This document shows, piece by piece, positions 43,561 through 52,925 of a stretch of DNA of 64,000 nt. The notes under the pieces are model-generated. The model did not search any database, was not told the DNA's origin, and saw only the letters and a list, made by a program, of their open reading frames with translations. How positions within the stretch are numbered: the stretch's first letter is position 1; every line of letters starts with the position of its first letter. The position numbers and the translations under genes are program-made. This stretch comes from Paraburkholderia phenazinium (lineage in GTDB: Bacteria > Pseudomonadota > Gammaproteobacteria > Burkholderiales > Burkholderiaceae), in the NCBI RefSeq assembly GCF_900141745.1, contig NZ_FSRM01000001.1:434001-498000 (forward strand). Reading direction: 5' to 3'.

Positions 43561-44385
43561 TCAGGCGCCCGTCAAAAACATCACGTCACGCGGGGACGGC
43601 ACGAGGTGCTGACCGCCGTCGACAACCAGCGTCGTCCCGGTCACACCCGCCGCCTCGGCCAGATACAGCGCGGCGGCAACGATATCCTCGGGCCGCGACG
43701 CACGGCCGAGCGGGGTGACGCGATGAGCTTCGGCAAAACCTTCCGGCGTCTGATCGCCGGACTGCAGCGTCAGCCCGGGCGCGAGACCCACCACACGCAG
43801 TTTCGGCGCCAGCGCCTGGGCGAGCGCGACGGTAGCTGTCTGCAACGCCGCCTTGGACAGCGTGTAGGACAGGTAATCCGGATTCATGTTGTACAGCTTC
43901 TGGTCCAGCACATTGATGACGACCGCGCGCTGCGCCTCGTCGCTACGGGCGGCTTCGGGCGTGGCTTCATACAGCATACGCGCCAGCACGAGCGGCGCGC
44001 CGACATTCGCGGCCATATGGCTGAGCAGTTGGTCGTAGCCTATGCTCTGGGCGGTATCTTCGTCGAACTGGGACGCATTGTTGACGATACACACTGGCCG
44101 CCCAAACGCCGCCATACAGTCGGGCACGAGCCGGGCGACTTCCGCCTCGACGACCAGATCCGCCTGCAGCGCGACCGCCCGGCGGCCGAGCGCGACGATT
44201 TCGGCGACCACCTCGTCGGCTTCCGGCTTCGACTTCCCGTAATGGACGGCGACGTCCCAGCCCCGCCCAGCAAAGCCGAGCGCCAGTTCGCGGCCGATCC
44301 GCCGGGCAGCGCCGGTGATCAGGACAACACGCGGAACGGCGGACGGACGGCCGAGGACGGCGGAAGTGTCGGAAGGGACGGTCAT
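43561..44385 (-). CDS. Short-chain dehydrogenase, pteridine-reductase/FolM-like
   Basis: This 274-residue SDR has the cofactor motif TGAARRIGRELA (about residues 24-35), NNAS in the central strand, and the active-site YLSYTLSKAALQ with Tyr and Lys. The arginines after TGAA favour NADPH. Close linkage to folB and the overall sequence suggest a dihydromonapterin or pteridine reductase (FolM type) rather than a lipid SDR. Its start is only 13 bp from the divergent methyltransferase start, so the two promoters must overlap the opposite coding regions. Confidence 0.85.
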   Translation of the reverse strand: MTVPSDTSAVLGRPSAVPRVVLITGAARRIGRELALGFAGRGWDVAVHYGKSKPEADEVVAEIVALGRRAVALQADLVVEAEVARLVPDCMAAFGRPVCIVNNASQFDEDTAQSIGYDQLLSHMAANVGAPLVLARMLYEATPEAARSDEAQRAVVINVLDQKLYNMNPDYLSYTLSKAALQTATVALAQALAPKLRVVGLAPGLTLQSGDQTPEGFAEAHRVTPLGRASRPEDIVAAALYLAEAAGVTGTTLVVDGGQHLVPSPRDVMFLTGA

Positions 44386-44398
44386 TTACAATACGGGG

Positions 44399-45586
44399 AT
44401 GAATCCGATAGCTCACCAACCCGATAGTTTACCTGCTCCCGGCCCGAGCGCGCTTGCGCAGTCCGAAGCGCTGTCCGCGCAGATCCGCTCGGCGATCGCC
44501 GCAGCGGATGGCTGGCTGCCGTTCGACCGCTACATGGAGCAGGCGCTATACGCGCCGGGACTGGGCTACTACGGCGGCGGATCGATCAAATTCGGCCGCC
44601 GTCCGGAGGATGGCAGCGACTTCGTGACGGCCCCGGAACTGTCACCGTTGTTCGCCGCGACGCTGGCGCGACCGGTCGCCCAGGCACTAGAGGCAAGCGG
44701 CACACGCCACGTGATGGAATTCGGCGCCGGGACGGGCAAACTGGCAGCCGGCCTGCTGAACGCGCTGGAGGAACTAGGCGCCGCCGTCGAAACCTACTCG
44801 ATCGTGGACCTATCCGGCGAACTGCGTGAACGGCAACGCTCAATGATCGAAGCGCAAGCGCCTGCACTGGCAGCGCGGGTCCGCTGGCTGGATGCGTTAC
44901 CAGAGCAGTTCGAGGGCGTGGTGATCGGCAACGAAGTGCTGGACGCGATGCCGGTACGGCTCTTCGTTCATACGGATGGCGTGTGGCACGAACGCGGCGT
45001 GACGTTACGCAACGACGAGTTCGCTTTCGCCGACCGGCCGGTGAGCGCACAGCAGGATCTCGAGTTTCTGACGGGCCTCGAAGTGGACGACGATTACATC
45101 GCAGAGACGCACGAGGCGGCGCGAGCGTTCACGCGGACGATCTGCACGATGCTGACGCGAGGCGCGGCGTTGCTGATCGACTATGGTTTTCCGCGACACG
45201 AGTACTACCATGCACAGCGTGCGCAGGGCACGTTGATGTGCCACTACCGGCACCGGGCGCACGGCGATCCGTTTTTGTATCCGGGTTTGCAGGACATCAC
45301 GGCGCACGTAGAGTTTACGGGCATCGCCGAGGCGGGCGTGGATACGGGAGCTGACTTGCTGGGGTACACATCGCAGGCGCGGTTTCTTCTGAATGCCGGG
45401 ATTACTGAGGTATTGGGGGAGATTGACCCAGCGGACACGACGCGGTTTTTGCCTGCGGCGAATGCGGTGCAGAAGTTATTGTCCGAGGCGGAGATGGGTG
45501 AGTTGTTCAAGGTGATTGCGTTTTCGCGGGGGATCGAGGAGACGCTCGATGCGTTTGCGAGTGGGGATCGGACGCATACTCTTTGA
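44399..45586 (+). CDS. SAM-dependent methyltransferase, MidA/NDUFAF7 family
   Basis: From ATG 44399 the protein has 395 residues. Family features: PFDRYMEQALYAPGLGYYGG near the N-terminus, then DFVTAPELSPLF, the SAM-binding VMEFGAGTGKLA, IGNEVLDAMPV and, later, ALLIDYGFPRHEYYH. This is the COG1565 family whose mitochondrial member NDUFAF7 methylates an arginine in complex I. The bacterial substrate is not settled. Upstream in-frame codons (from 44315) overlap the divergent SDR and are unlikely to be used. Confidence 0.9.
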   Translation: MNPIAHQPDSLPAPGPSALAQSEALSAQIRSAIAAADGWLPFDRYMEQALYAPGLGYYGGGSIKFGRRPEDGSDFVTAPELSPLFAATLARPVAQALEASGTRHVMEFGAGTGKLAAGLLNALEELGAAVETYSIVDLSGELRERQRSMIEAQAPALAARVRWLDALPEQFEGVVIGNEVLDAMPVRLFVHTDGVWHERGVTLRNDEFAFADRPVSAQQDLEFLTGLEVDDDYIAETHEAARAFTRTICTMLTRGAALLIDYGFPRHEYYHAQRAQGTLMCHYRHRAHGDPFLYPGLQDITAHVEFTGIAEAGVDTGADLLGYTSQARFLLNAGITEVLGEIDPADTTRFLPAANAVQKLLSEAEMGELFKVIAFSRGIEETLDAFASGDRTHTL

Positions 45587-45626
45587 CCGCGTTCGTGGTG
45601 AATTGCATTTCCGTTAGGGGCTCACG

Positions 45627-45821
45627 ATGATCCGGTGGTTGTTGACTATGTTTATCGCCGTGGCGATTTTGTCGGGCTCCTGGCCGTGGCTCAGGAAGAT
45701 TGGGATTGGGCGGATGCCCGGGGATGTGACGCTCAGGATGTTTGGGAAGGAGTATCCGTTTCCGTTTATGTCTACTTTGTTGTTGACTATGGTTTTGTCT
45801 TTGGTTGTTAAGGTTTTGTAG
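45627..45821 (+). CDS. DUF2905 small membrane protein
   Basis: This 64-residue product has two hydrophobic helices (about 4-20 and 46-63) separated by WPWLRKIGIGRMPGDV and the pattern FPF before the second helix, as in the DUF2905 family found across proteobacteria. Function unknown. It follows the MidA-type gene by 40 bp on the same strand and is followed by a repeat-rich gap. Confidence 0.88.
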   Translation: MIRWLLTMFIAVAILSGSWPWLRKIGIGRMPGDVTLRMFGKEYPFPFMSTLLLTMVLSLVVKVL

Positions 45822-45911
45822 TGCCCGGGGGGGCTTATTTGCCTGCGCGGCGCTTGTCCTTGTTCTTGCTGCTTTGGCCTTTCCTTGCATTCTTTTTGGT
45901 TTGCTTGCGTT

Positions 45912-45990
45912 GCCCCTGTGCGGGGCGGCACTTACTTTCTTTGCCGCCGCAAAGAAAGTAAGCAAAGAAAGCGGGCTTCCAACCGCTAGC
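45912..45990. repeat. Left arm of a large inverted repeat element
   Basis: This 79-bp arm is the reverse complement of 46412-46490 with two mismatches. It contains the self-complementary core ACTTACTTTCTTTGCCGCCG / CAAAGAAAGTAAG, which itself folds as a hairpin. Weaker complementarity continues inward for a further 50 bp or so on each side. I recall such sequences as dispersed repeats in Paraburkholderia genomes. Confidence 0.75.
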
Positions 45991-46411
45991 CTTTAGGTGT
46001 CCACCACTTAAGCTATCCCGAAGTGGTCCGCGCACGCACCGTGCCCTCGCACCTCCAAACCTAGTGACAAAGCAATCATCCACCCCACTCCGCACTACGT
46101 GCGTCGCGGATGGGCCTGCAAGGGAAAGCGTGGGTTGCGCGTGCGAGCTACCCTACATTTCGGAGAAGAGAAAGGTCGCGCAGTATAGTTAGAAATCCTA
46201 TCTAGCCTCAGAGGTTTCCGCTTTAACCAGTGGAATGACAGACCGATATAGTTAGCATACCTACGAGCTTGCAGAAGGTGTTATGTGCCGCGGCGGGGCG
46301 CGCAGCGCGACGCTGGAACGGATGACTGCCTTGTCACAAGCGCGGGTGGTGCGAGGCCACATTGCGTGCGCGGACCACTCTGTGGTGGGCGGCAGTGGGA
46401 GACACCTACGA

Positions 46412-46490
46412 GCTAGCGGTGTGAAGCCCGCTTTCTTTGCTTACTTTCTTTGCGGCGGCAAAGAAAGTAAGTGCCGCCCCGCACAGGGGC
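46412..46490. repeat. Right arm of the large inverted repeat element
   Basis: Inverted partner of 45912-45990. Between the arms are about 420 bp with no convincing gene. The whole element separates the DUF2905 gene from the convergent cca gene, so the strong hairpins may stop transcription from both sides. Confidence 0.75.
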
Positions 46491-46573
46491 GAAGCTAATA
46501 GACCACTAACAAAGCAAGGAAAGGCCAACACCATAGTAAAACCACCAAAGCGCCGCGCAGGCAAAAAAAACCC

Positions 46574-47809
46574 CTACTCCCCAAGAGCAACAGCCACAAC
46601 CCGAACCCTCTCCCTCTGCACAGCCTCCCTAATAAGCTCAGTCCGATCCCCAACCCCCTTAGCAATAGCCCCAGCATCAACAGCCCGCGCAGCGACAAGA
46701 GCGACTCTTAAGCGTTCAGCCTGAGGATAACCCCGAGCCTCAAACCCAAGCCGCCCGCGGGCATCCGACTCACATGCCTGCAAAGCCTCAGCAAACCGCC
46801 CAGGTTTCCGAATCGCATCACACCGCTCGAGCAGCCGCACAACCCCAGCAGCACCCGTCTCCATGACCCGATGAATATTCCCATGCTCCCGGGCAACGAG
46901 AAGCGCCAGATCCCGACACTCATTCGGCACCCGCAACCGCTCGCACAACGGCTTAAGCAAATCCACACTCCGCCCTTCATGCCCAATATGCCGCGGCAAA
47001 ACATCCTCAGGCGTCGTCGCCTTCCCCAGATCATGCGTCAACGCAGCAAACCGCACCGCCAACGCATACCCCTGCGCCGCGGCATGATCCACCACCATCA
47101 TCACATGCACCCCCGTATCCACCTCAGGGTGATAATCCGCCCGCTGCGGCACGCCATACAACGCGTCGATCTCCGGCAAAATCCGGGCAAGCGCCCCGCA
47201 TTCGCGCAACACCTCGAACATCCGCGATGGCCGCTTCTCCATCAGCCCGCGTGACACCTCCTGCCAGACCCGCTCGGCCACCAGCGCGTCCACCTCACCC
47301 GCCTCCACCATCTTGCGCATCAGCGTCATCGTTTCCGGCGCCACCGTGAAATCGGTGAAACGCGCCGCAAAGCGCGCCACCCGCAAGATCCGCACAGGGT
47401 CTTCCAGGAACGCATCGCTCACATGCCGAAACACGCGCGCCTGCAAATCCGCCTGACCGTTGAACGGGTCGATCACTGGTCCGGTCAGTACGCCGTCCGG
47501 GCGCACTTCGCGTGCCATCGCGTTGATCGTCAGATCGCGTCGCGCCAGGTCCTCTTCGAGCGTTACGTCCGGTGCGTAGAAAAACTGGAAACCGTGGTAG
47601 CCAGCCGCTGTCTTGCGTTCGGTGCGCGCAAGCGCGTACTCCTCGTGCGTCTGTGGATGCAGGAACACCGGGAAGTCCTTGCCGACCGGACGGTAGCCCT
47701 GCGACACCATCTGCTCCGGCGTCGCGCCCACCACCACGTAGTCGCGGTCCTGGACCGGCACGCCCAGCAACTCGTCGCGAATCGCACCGCCTACTGCGTA
47801 GATATTCAT
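46574..47809 (-). CDS. cca: Multifunctional CCA tRNA nucleotidyltransferase
   Basis: This 411-residue protein has the class II nucleotidyltransferase head (GGAIRDELLG, then the metal-binding DRDYVVVG). Next come LARRDLTINAMA and the tRNA-binding region FTVAPETM onward. A C-terminal HD phosphohydrolase domain (ALTHDLGKATTPED, then HIGHEGRSVDLLKPLCERL) is characteristic of the long proteobacterial Cca. It repairs and adds the CCA end of tRNAs and has 2',3'-cyclic phosphodiesterase activity. The start overlaps the end of the GST gene by 4 nt. Confidence 0.95.
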   Translation of the reverse strand: MNIYAVGGAIRDELLGVPVQDRDYVVVGATPEQMVSQGYRPVGKDFPVFLHPQTHEEYALARTERKTAAGYHGFQFFYAPDVTLEEDLARRDLTINAMAREVRPDGVLTGPVIDPFNGQADLQARVFRHVSDAFLEDPVRILRVARFAARFTDFTVAPETMTLMRKMVEAGEVDALVAERVWQEVSRGLMEKRPSRMFEVLRECGALARILPEIDALYGVPQRADYHPEVDTGVHVMMVVDHAAAQGYALAVRFAALTHDLGKATTPEDVLPRHIGHEGRSVDLLKPLCERLRVPNECRDLALLVAREHGNIHRVMETGAAGVVRLLERCDAIRKPGRFAEALQACESDARGRLGFEARGYPQAERLRVALVAARAVDAGAIAKGVGDRTELIREAVQRERVRVVAVALGE

Positions 47810-48453
47810 TCGGGTATTTCGTAAACAGGGATCACGTGGGTCTCGCGCTGCGCGTCTTCAATCCAGGCGCGCACCGCCGGCTGTTGCGTCACGCGCCGCG
47901 CGTACGCCGCCGCTGTGTCGGACAGCGCTGGCTGCCACGTGTTAAAGCGCATCACGACCGGCGCGTACATTGCGTCCGCAATGCCGAACTCGCCGAACAG
48001 AAACGGGCCGCCATGACGCTCGATGCAACTGCTCCAGATCGCGTCGACGCGCGCGATATCCGCCAGTGCACTCGGCGTCGCGCCCTTGCCAGCAAACGAC
48101 GCGCGTATGTTCATCCACATGTTCGAGCGCAGATCGCCAAAGCCCGAATGCATCTCGGCGCTGATGCTGCGCGCCTCGGCACGCTGCGCCGCGTCGCGCG
48201 GCCACATCGCGTGCTGCGGAAAGCGCTCGGCGAGCGTCTCGGCAATCGCCAGCGAGTCCCACACCGACAGACCATCGTCGCCCACCAGACAAGGCACTCT
48301 GCCCGACGGCGAATGCTCGAGGATCGCCGCCCGCGCGCCGGCTTCAAACAACTCGATACACACCTCGTCGAATGGAATGCCGAAGTGCTTCAGCAACACC
48401 CACGGACGCATCGACCACGAGGAATAGTTCTTGTCACCGATCAGAAGTTTCAT
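47806..48453 (-). CDS. Glutathione S-transferase family protein
   Basis: This 215-residue protein has an N-terminal thioredoxin-fold domain with MKLLIGDKNYSSWSMRPWV (the Ser-Ser-Trp region holds the likely catalytic residue) and VPCLVGDDGLSVWDSLAI, followed by an all-helical C-terminal domain (FLFGEFGIADAMYAPVVMR). It resembles the single-domain-pair GSTs often found next to cca in Burkholderiales. The physiological substrate is unknown. Its stop and the cca start overlap (ATGA), so the two are coupled. Confidence 0.9.
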   Translation of the reverse strand: MKLLIGDKNYSSWSMRPWVLLKHFGIPFDEVCIELFEAGARAAILEHSPSGRVPCLVGDDGLSVWDSLAIAETLAERFPQHAMWPRDAAQRAEARSISAEMHSGFGDLRSNMWMNIRASFAGKGATPSALADIARVDAIWSSCIERHGGPFLFGEFGIADAMYAPVVMRFNTWQPALSDTAAAYARRVTQQPAVRAWIEDAQRETHVIPVYEIPE

Positions 48454-48481
48454 GCTTCAGGTAAAGGAACAAAAGAAACGT

Positions 48482-49435
48482 TTAACGCCCCGCGCTCGCG
48501 CGGAATGTGTTGAAGCGCGAGCGCAAGGACGCGTCCGTCAGATACACGGGCGCAATCGTCTCGATGGCAGCCGGTTCGATCCCCAACTCCGGCGCGAGCG
48601 GGCCGCTCAGCACGCTCGGCACTTTCATCGAATCGAGATTGTCGCGCGAGATCAGTGGCTCACCCGGCGCCATTTCGAAGCTCAACGCCTGCAGCCGCGC
48701 CAGCGCGCTCGGCAGCCGCATGATTCGCGCGTGGCGGCCGATCACATCGCCGCAATACTGCACCAGTTGCTCCAGCGTATAGACGGTCGGGCCACCGAGT
48801 TCATAAGTGCGGCCGGTGGCGGCATCGAGATCGAGCACGTTGAGAATCGCCTTCGCGACGTCGCCGACAAACACCGGCTGGAACTGCGCGTCCGGCGACG
48901 CCAGCGGAATCACCGGGAACACACGTTGCAGGAACGCGAACTGATTGAGGAACCTGTCCTCCGGACCGAATACCACAGAGGGCCGGAAAATCGTCGTCGC
49001 CAGCGTCGACGCATGCACCGCCTTTTCCCCGTCACCCTTGGAGCGCAGGTACATACTCGGCCCGTTCGGGTCCGCGCCTAGCGCACTGACATGAATCAGC
49101 CGGTGCGCACCCTTGCCTTCGCAGGCGGCTACGATTCTGGTCGGCAACTCGACGTGCATCCTCGCGAACTCGGGACCGTACGGTGTGCCGCGCCCGCCAT
49201 GCAATGTGCCGACCAGGTTGATCACCGCGTCGGCGCCTTCCAGGAAGCGCGCAAGCTGCACCGGATCGAACACGTCGGCTTCGATCACGTCGATGGGCAA
49301 CAGGGTGAGGTGACGGGCGTTGTAGCGTCGACGGGTGGCAATGCGCACGTCTTTGCCGAGCTCGACGAGCGCGTTGACAAGATGGCTGCCGATAAAACCG
49401 GAGCCACCGATAATCGCAATGGCTTGATGTCGCAT
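48482..49435 (-). CDS. NAD(P)-binding protein, complex I NDUFA9-like
   Basis: The start at 49435 (GGGAGT about 9 nt upstream) gives 317 residues beginning MRHQAIAIIGGSGFIGSH, the GxxGFIG nucleotide-binding motif of atypical SDRs. Central features include VINLVGTLHGG, HVSALGAD and the substrate-side FGPEDRFLNQFA, which match the NDUFA9-like group. Bacterial members have no settled role. Quinone- or isoprenoid-linked reduction has been suggested for relatives. It lies between the transglycosylase and GST genes on the same strand. Confidence 0.88.
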   Translation of the reverse strand: MRHQAIAIIGGSGFIGSHLVNALVELGKDVRIATRRRYNARHLTLLPIDVIEADVFDPVQLARFLEGADAVINLVGTLHGGRGTPYGPEFARMHVELPTRIVAACEGKGAHRLIHVSALGADPNGPSMYLRSKGDGEKAVHASTLATTIFRPSVVFGPEDRFLNQFAFLQRVFPVIPLASPDAQFQPVFVGDVAKAILNVLDLDAATGRTYELGGPTVYTLEQLVQYCGDVIGRHARIMRLPSALARLQALSFEMAPGEPLISRDNLDSMKVPSVLSGPLAPELGIEPAAIETIAPVYLTDASLRSRFNTFRASAGR

Positions 49436-49508
49436 TTCCGACTCCCTGGTGGAGCCGCGGCAACGGCTGGAGTGAGGCACCGCCGCGGGACGCGCGGCGG
49501 CACGACGC

Positions 49509-51479
49509 TTACGGCGCGATATAACCTAGACGCGCCTTCAGCGATTGCGGACGGCCTTCAAACAACGCCGCATAGTAGACCGTGTTGGACAGCACGTTCT
49601 TGACGTAGTCGCGCGTCTCGGTGAACGGAATCGTCTCCGCGAAGACCGCTCCTTCGACCGGATGCGACAGCCCTTCCCGCCACGCCTTTGGCCGGCCCGG
49701 CCCGGCGTTGTAGCCGGCGGTAGCGAGCACGGCGGATGCGTCGAACTGATTGTAGATCATCGAAAGGTAGTTGGTACCGAGCAGGATGTTCGTGTCGATA
49801 TCGTTCATCTGCTCACGCGAAATCGGGCCCAGACCGATCTTCTTCGCCACCAGTTGCGCGGTGCCCGGCATCAGCTGCATCAGGCCGCTGGCGCCCACTT
49901 CGGAGCGCGCATTCATGATGAAGCGCGATTCCTGACGGATCAGACCATACGCCCACTCGACATCCAGACCGTTCGACTGGGCATCGCGCTCGACGATGTC
50001 GCGGAACGGCGACAGGTAGCGCAGCGAGAAATCGTGTTCGGTCTTGGTGCGATCCGCGGTGTTGACAGTGCGGTCATACAACTCGATGCGGCGCGCGTAT
50101 TCCGCAACGGCAAGCAGTTGGCGATCGGACATGGTGCGCAGCGGCCAGTTCCATTCGCGGTTGCCTTCGAGGCGCAAATTGAGCTGATAGAAGCGTTGCG
50201 CGAGTGCCAGGCCCGGCGTATTCGCCGCCTGCTGCACTTCGGCGTCGCTCACCGCGGTCTTCGCCGGCACCGTGATCTTCTGGCCCAGTTCTTCCAGCGC
50301 GAGTTGCCCGTAGAAGTTATAGCCCGACGAGATCGTGGCGAATTCCTGGTTGGCCTGGTCTGTCTGACCCGCCTCCTTGAGCGCACGAGCGTGCCAGTAC
50401 ACCCACGACGGCTGGCTGCGCAGCGCAGCCGGCATCTGTTCGATCGACCAGCGCACCATCGTCCAGTCACCCGCCAGCAGCGCGCTGCGGGTGCGCCACT
50501 CGTAAGCCGGATTCGACAGCAGCGGCGCATTCGCCGACAGCCGGTACCAGTCCACCGCCGTCGACATCTGCTTGGCGGCCGCCTCGTAGGCAATCGTGCC
50601 CCAGCCGATCGCACGCTCCGGCGAACTCAGCGACGGCGCCACCGACGCGAAGGTGGCCGCGGCCATGGCCGGGTCGTTGCGCGCCATCCGCGTGATGGCC
50701 AGCAAGGCCAGCTGATGCGACTGCGGATCGGGCCCGACGCCGCGCGCCAGCAATAGCGGCGGCGCGCTCGACGCCTGATCGAACAGCGCCGGATCGGGGC
50801 GCTGGTTGCCGAGCGCATCGACCAGCTTGTTGCCGGTGTTGGGGTAGTTCTGTTCGTAAGCGAGACGAATCTGCTGCCAGACGTCGTCGGCGCTGAACTG
50901 CTGGTTCGTGGCGAGCGCCGTCACCAGGTCGACGCAGCCGTCGCCATACCACTTCGGGTCGACGAGCAGCGCGCGCGCCGCGTCCGCGACGTTCTCACCG
51001 TGCGCCGCGCGCGATTCGAGCGCGTAGCACTTGACCTGCGTGTCGTCGTTCAGCACGAAGCGCGCGTATTGCTGGTCGAAGTTGTTCCAGTCGTGGCGCG
51101 AACCGAGCACCACCAGGTAGTCGTTGCGCAGCCGGTCGGCGATCGCCTGGCCGTCGTACTTTTGCAGGAACGACAACACCTCGGCGTCCGGCACAGTGAG
51201 ACTCGGATGTCCGCTCGAATCGAACAGTTGCGGCTTGAGCTGGAAGTACTCCACATAGCCCGGCGCCGGATAATCCGGAATCATCGCCGCCAGTTGCGCT
51301 GCGCGCGCAACATCGTTATTGCGCGCCGCTTCGCGCAACTGCACGAAAATCTGATCGTCGTTGGAGAGTTGCGATACCGGTACAGGCTTGACCGCGGAAG
51401 CAGTGCTGCACGCGACGAGTGCCGCCGCGGCCAGCGCAAGACCGACCGCGCGATATACTCGAAAGAGGCGTTTTGACAT
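49509..51479 (-). CDS. Soluble-type lytic murein transglycosylase lipoprotein
   Basis: From ATG 51479 the protein has 656 residues. The N-terminus is a lipoprotein signal (MSKRLFRVYRAVGLALAAAA, lipobox LVAC). A long superhelical domain of helical repeats (about 40-480) follows. The C-terminal SLT domain contains the catalytic Glu in LIRQESRFI and the motif GASGLMQLMPGTAQ, with YNAGPGR further on. This is the Slt70 plan, anchored as a lipoprotein. It cleaves peptidoglycan in the periplasm. The frame is open 52 codons further upstream, but that stretch overlaps the divergent cyclo-ligase and lacks a signal. Confidence 0.93.
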   Translation of the reverse strand: MSKRLFRVYRAVGLALAAAALVACSTASAVKPVPVSQLSNDDQIFVQLREAARNNDVARAAQLAAMIPDYPAPGYVEYFQLKPQLFDSSGHPSLTVPDAEVLSFLQKYDGQAIADRLRNDYLVVLGSRHDWNNFDQQYARFVLNDDTQVKCYALESRAAHGENVADAARALLVDPKWYGDGCVDLVTALATNQQFSADDVWQQIRLAYEQNYPNTGNKLVDALGNQRPDPALFDQASSAPPLLLARGVGPDPQSHQLALLAITRMARNDPAMAAATFASVAPSLSSPERAIGWGTIAYEAAAKQMSTAVDWYRLSANAPLLSNPAYEWRTRSALLAGDWTMVRWSIEQMPAALRSQPSWVYWHARALKEAGQTDQANQEFATISSGYNFYGQLALEELGQKITVPAKTAVSDAEVQQAANTPGLALAQRFYQLNLRLEGNREWNWPLRTMSDRQLLAVAEYARRIELYDRTVNTADRTKTEHDFSLRYLSPFRDIVERDAQSNGLDVEWAYGLIRQESRFIMNARSEVGASGLMQLMPGTAQLVAKKIGLGPISREQMNDIDTNILLGTNYLSMIYNQFDASAVLATAGYNAGPGRPKAWREGLSHPVEGAVFAETIPFTETRDYVKNVLSNTVYYAALFEGRPQSLKARLGYIAP

Positions 51480-52111
51480 CGTTGTTTCTGGAGCGCGAAT
51501 TGAGCCAAAGCATAGCACGCAACCCCCTGCCGGAATCGAAAAACGCGCTCCGTAAAATGTTGCTGAAAACACGGCTGGATGCGGCCCTCGAGCCTGCCGC
51601 CCAGGAGGCGTTGAGCCGCCGCATGCTCGATACATTGAAACACCATGAACCCGCGTGTGTCGGCTTTTACTGGCCGCTGCCGGGCGAGTTCGACGCGCGT
51701 GCGGCGATCGCTATCTGGCTCGTGCTCGGCGCGCATCGTCAGGCGAGCCTGCCCGTCATTACGAACCATGGCGAGGCGCTGCAGTTCCGGGCCTGGGCGC
51801 CGGACACACCGATGAAAGTCGGTCATCACCGGATCCCCGAGCCCGACACCGAGCGGGTCGTCACACCCGATCTGCTGTTCGTGCCGTGCGTCGGCTTCGA
51901 CGTCGAAGGCTACCGGCTCGGCTATGGCGGCGGCTATTACGATCGCACGCTGGCGGCATGGCCCGGCGCGACGCGTCCGGTCACGGTCGGCATAGCCTTT
52001 GAAGCCTGCCGCACGGACGCGCTGCAGCACGAAGCCCACGACATCGCGCTGGACCTGATCATCACCGAAGCGACCTGCTATCCGCAGCAGCAACCCAACC
52101 CGGCTCAGTAA
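51473..52111 (+). CDS. 5-formyltetrahydrofolate cyclo-ligase
   Basis: A 5-FCL domain is clear: NALRKMLLKTRLDA near the N-terminus (the ATP-binding basic pattern), FYWPLPGEFD, VTPDLLFVPCVGFD and GYRLGYGGGYYDR, the last being the family signature. The start is uncertain. The TTG at 51473 has AAAGAGGCG just upstream and gives 212 residues, but it overlaps the divergent transglycosylase start by 7 nt. The next ATG (MLLKTRL) would cut into the domain. The enzyme converts 5-formyl-THF to 5,10-methenyl-THF. No 6S RNA gene was seen upstream, although many bacteria have one there. Confidence 0.88.
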   Translation: MTSLFLERELSQSIARNPLPESKNALRKMLLKTRLDAALEPAAQEALSRRMLDTLKHHEPACVGFYWPLPGEFDARAAIAIWLVLGAHRQASLPVITNHGEALQFRAWAPDTPMKVGHHRIPEPDTERVVTPDLLFVPCVGFDVEGYRLGYGGGYYDRTLAAWPGATRPVTVGIAFEACRTDALQHEAHDIALDLIITEATCYPQQQPNPAQ

Positions 52112-52178
52112 AAGTCAGATTGGGCAAACCGCCTGAAGCCAGTCAAAGATCGCTAAAGGCCGCCGATTCCAACCGGCC

Positions 52179-52691
52179 TCACAGCGAAGCCGCCGCCCGC
52201 GCCGCCGTGTCGTAAAGGCCCGAGGCGTTGCGCATCAATTGCGCAGCCTCGCCGATCTGCTCATTGGTCAAACCGCTCTCCCTGAGCGTGGCGATCAGGC
52301 AGCTTTCGCGCACCTCGCGGTACTTCATGCAGAGGGCACGCCCGGATTCCGTGGCGGAGAAGAACACTTCCTTGCCGGTCTTTTCGCTTTTTACATACCC
52401 TCTAGCTACCAGCTTCTTCAATGCGTAGGTGGCAACATGGGTGTCTTCGATGTTCAGCACGAAGCAGATGTCCGCGAGTTTCTTGCGCCGCTCGCGATGG
52501 CTCACGTGATGCAGCAGCGACACCTCGATGGCGGTCATATCCTTTTCTCCCGCCGCCGACATGCAACGCACCATCCAGCGGTTGAACGCGTTGCTCGCCA
52601 TGATGAGCCCGTACTCCAGCTCAGACAACTCCGCGCTAGCTTCAGACACAAGGTGTTCCGAAGAGACGATTTTGGTCGGTTGACGCGACAT
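52179..52691 (-). CDS. Winged-helix (MarR-like) transcriptional regulator
   Basis: From ATG 52691 (MSRQPTKIV) the protein has 170 residues. A winged-helix domain (about 60-130) includes TAIEVSLLHHVSHRERRKKL, then ICFVLNIEDTHVATYALKKL and ARGYVKSEKTGKEVFFSATE, a typical MarR-like recognition helix and wing. It is divergent from pxpBCA and may control it, with operator sites in the AT-rich 235-bp gap (for example TTATTGAT and TTGTCGATATCTTATTGAT near 52770-52800). The link to 5-oxoproline is by position only. Confidence 0.82.
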   Translation of the reverse strand: MSRQPTKIVSSEHLVSEASAELSELEYGLIMASNAFNRWMVRCMSAAGEKDMTAIEVSLLHHVSHRERRKKLADICFVLNIEDTHVATYALKKLVARGYVKSEKTGKEVFFSATESGRALCMKYREVRESCLIATLRESGLTNEQIGEAAQLMRNASGLYDTAARAAASL

Positions 52692-52925
52692 GACGGGTGC
52701 TCTCGATACATGAAAGGAAGTGCTCGAAGTGTACGACGAGCGCCTCATCATGGGTGCCTGGCACAAACGCTTATTGATAAATTGTCGATATCTTATTGAT
52801 AATGTAGCCTAGTTGTTATGGTTGATGCTCCTGGTGCCGTTATCCAGTCATAGGGCGGTGCGCTTTCACTGCTTCTACCGATTCCAATGTTGCAAGGCTT
52901 CCGCTCCAACCCGAATGAATCCGCA

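Noticed and set aside
49545..50756. 403-codon plus-strand frame
   Set aside because: Antisense to the lytic transglycosylase; arginine- and histidine-rich with no family features.
51400..51480. Possible 6S RNA upstream of the cyclo-ligase gene, as in many proteobacteria
   Set aside because: The divergent transglycosylase start leaves no non-coding space here.
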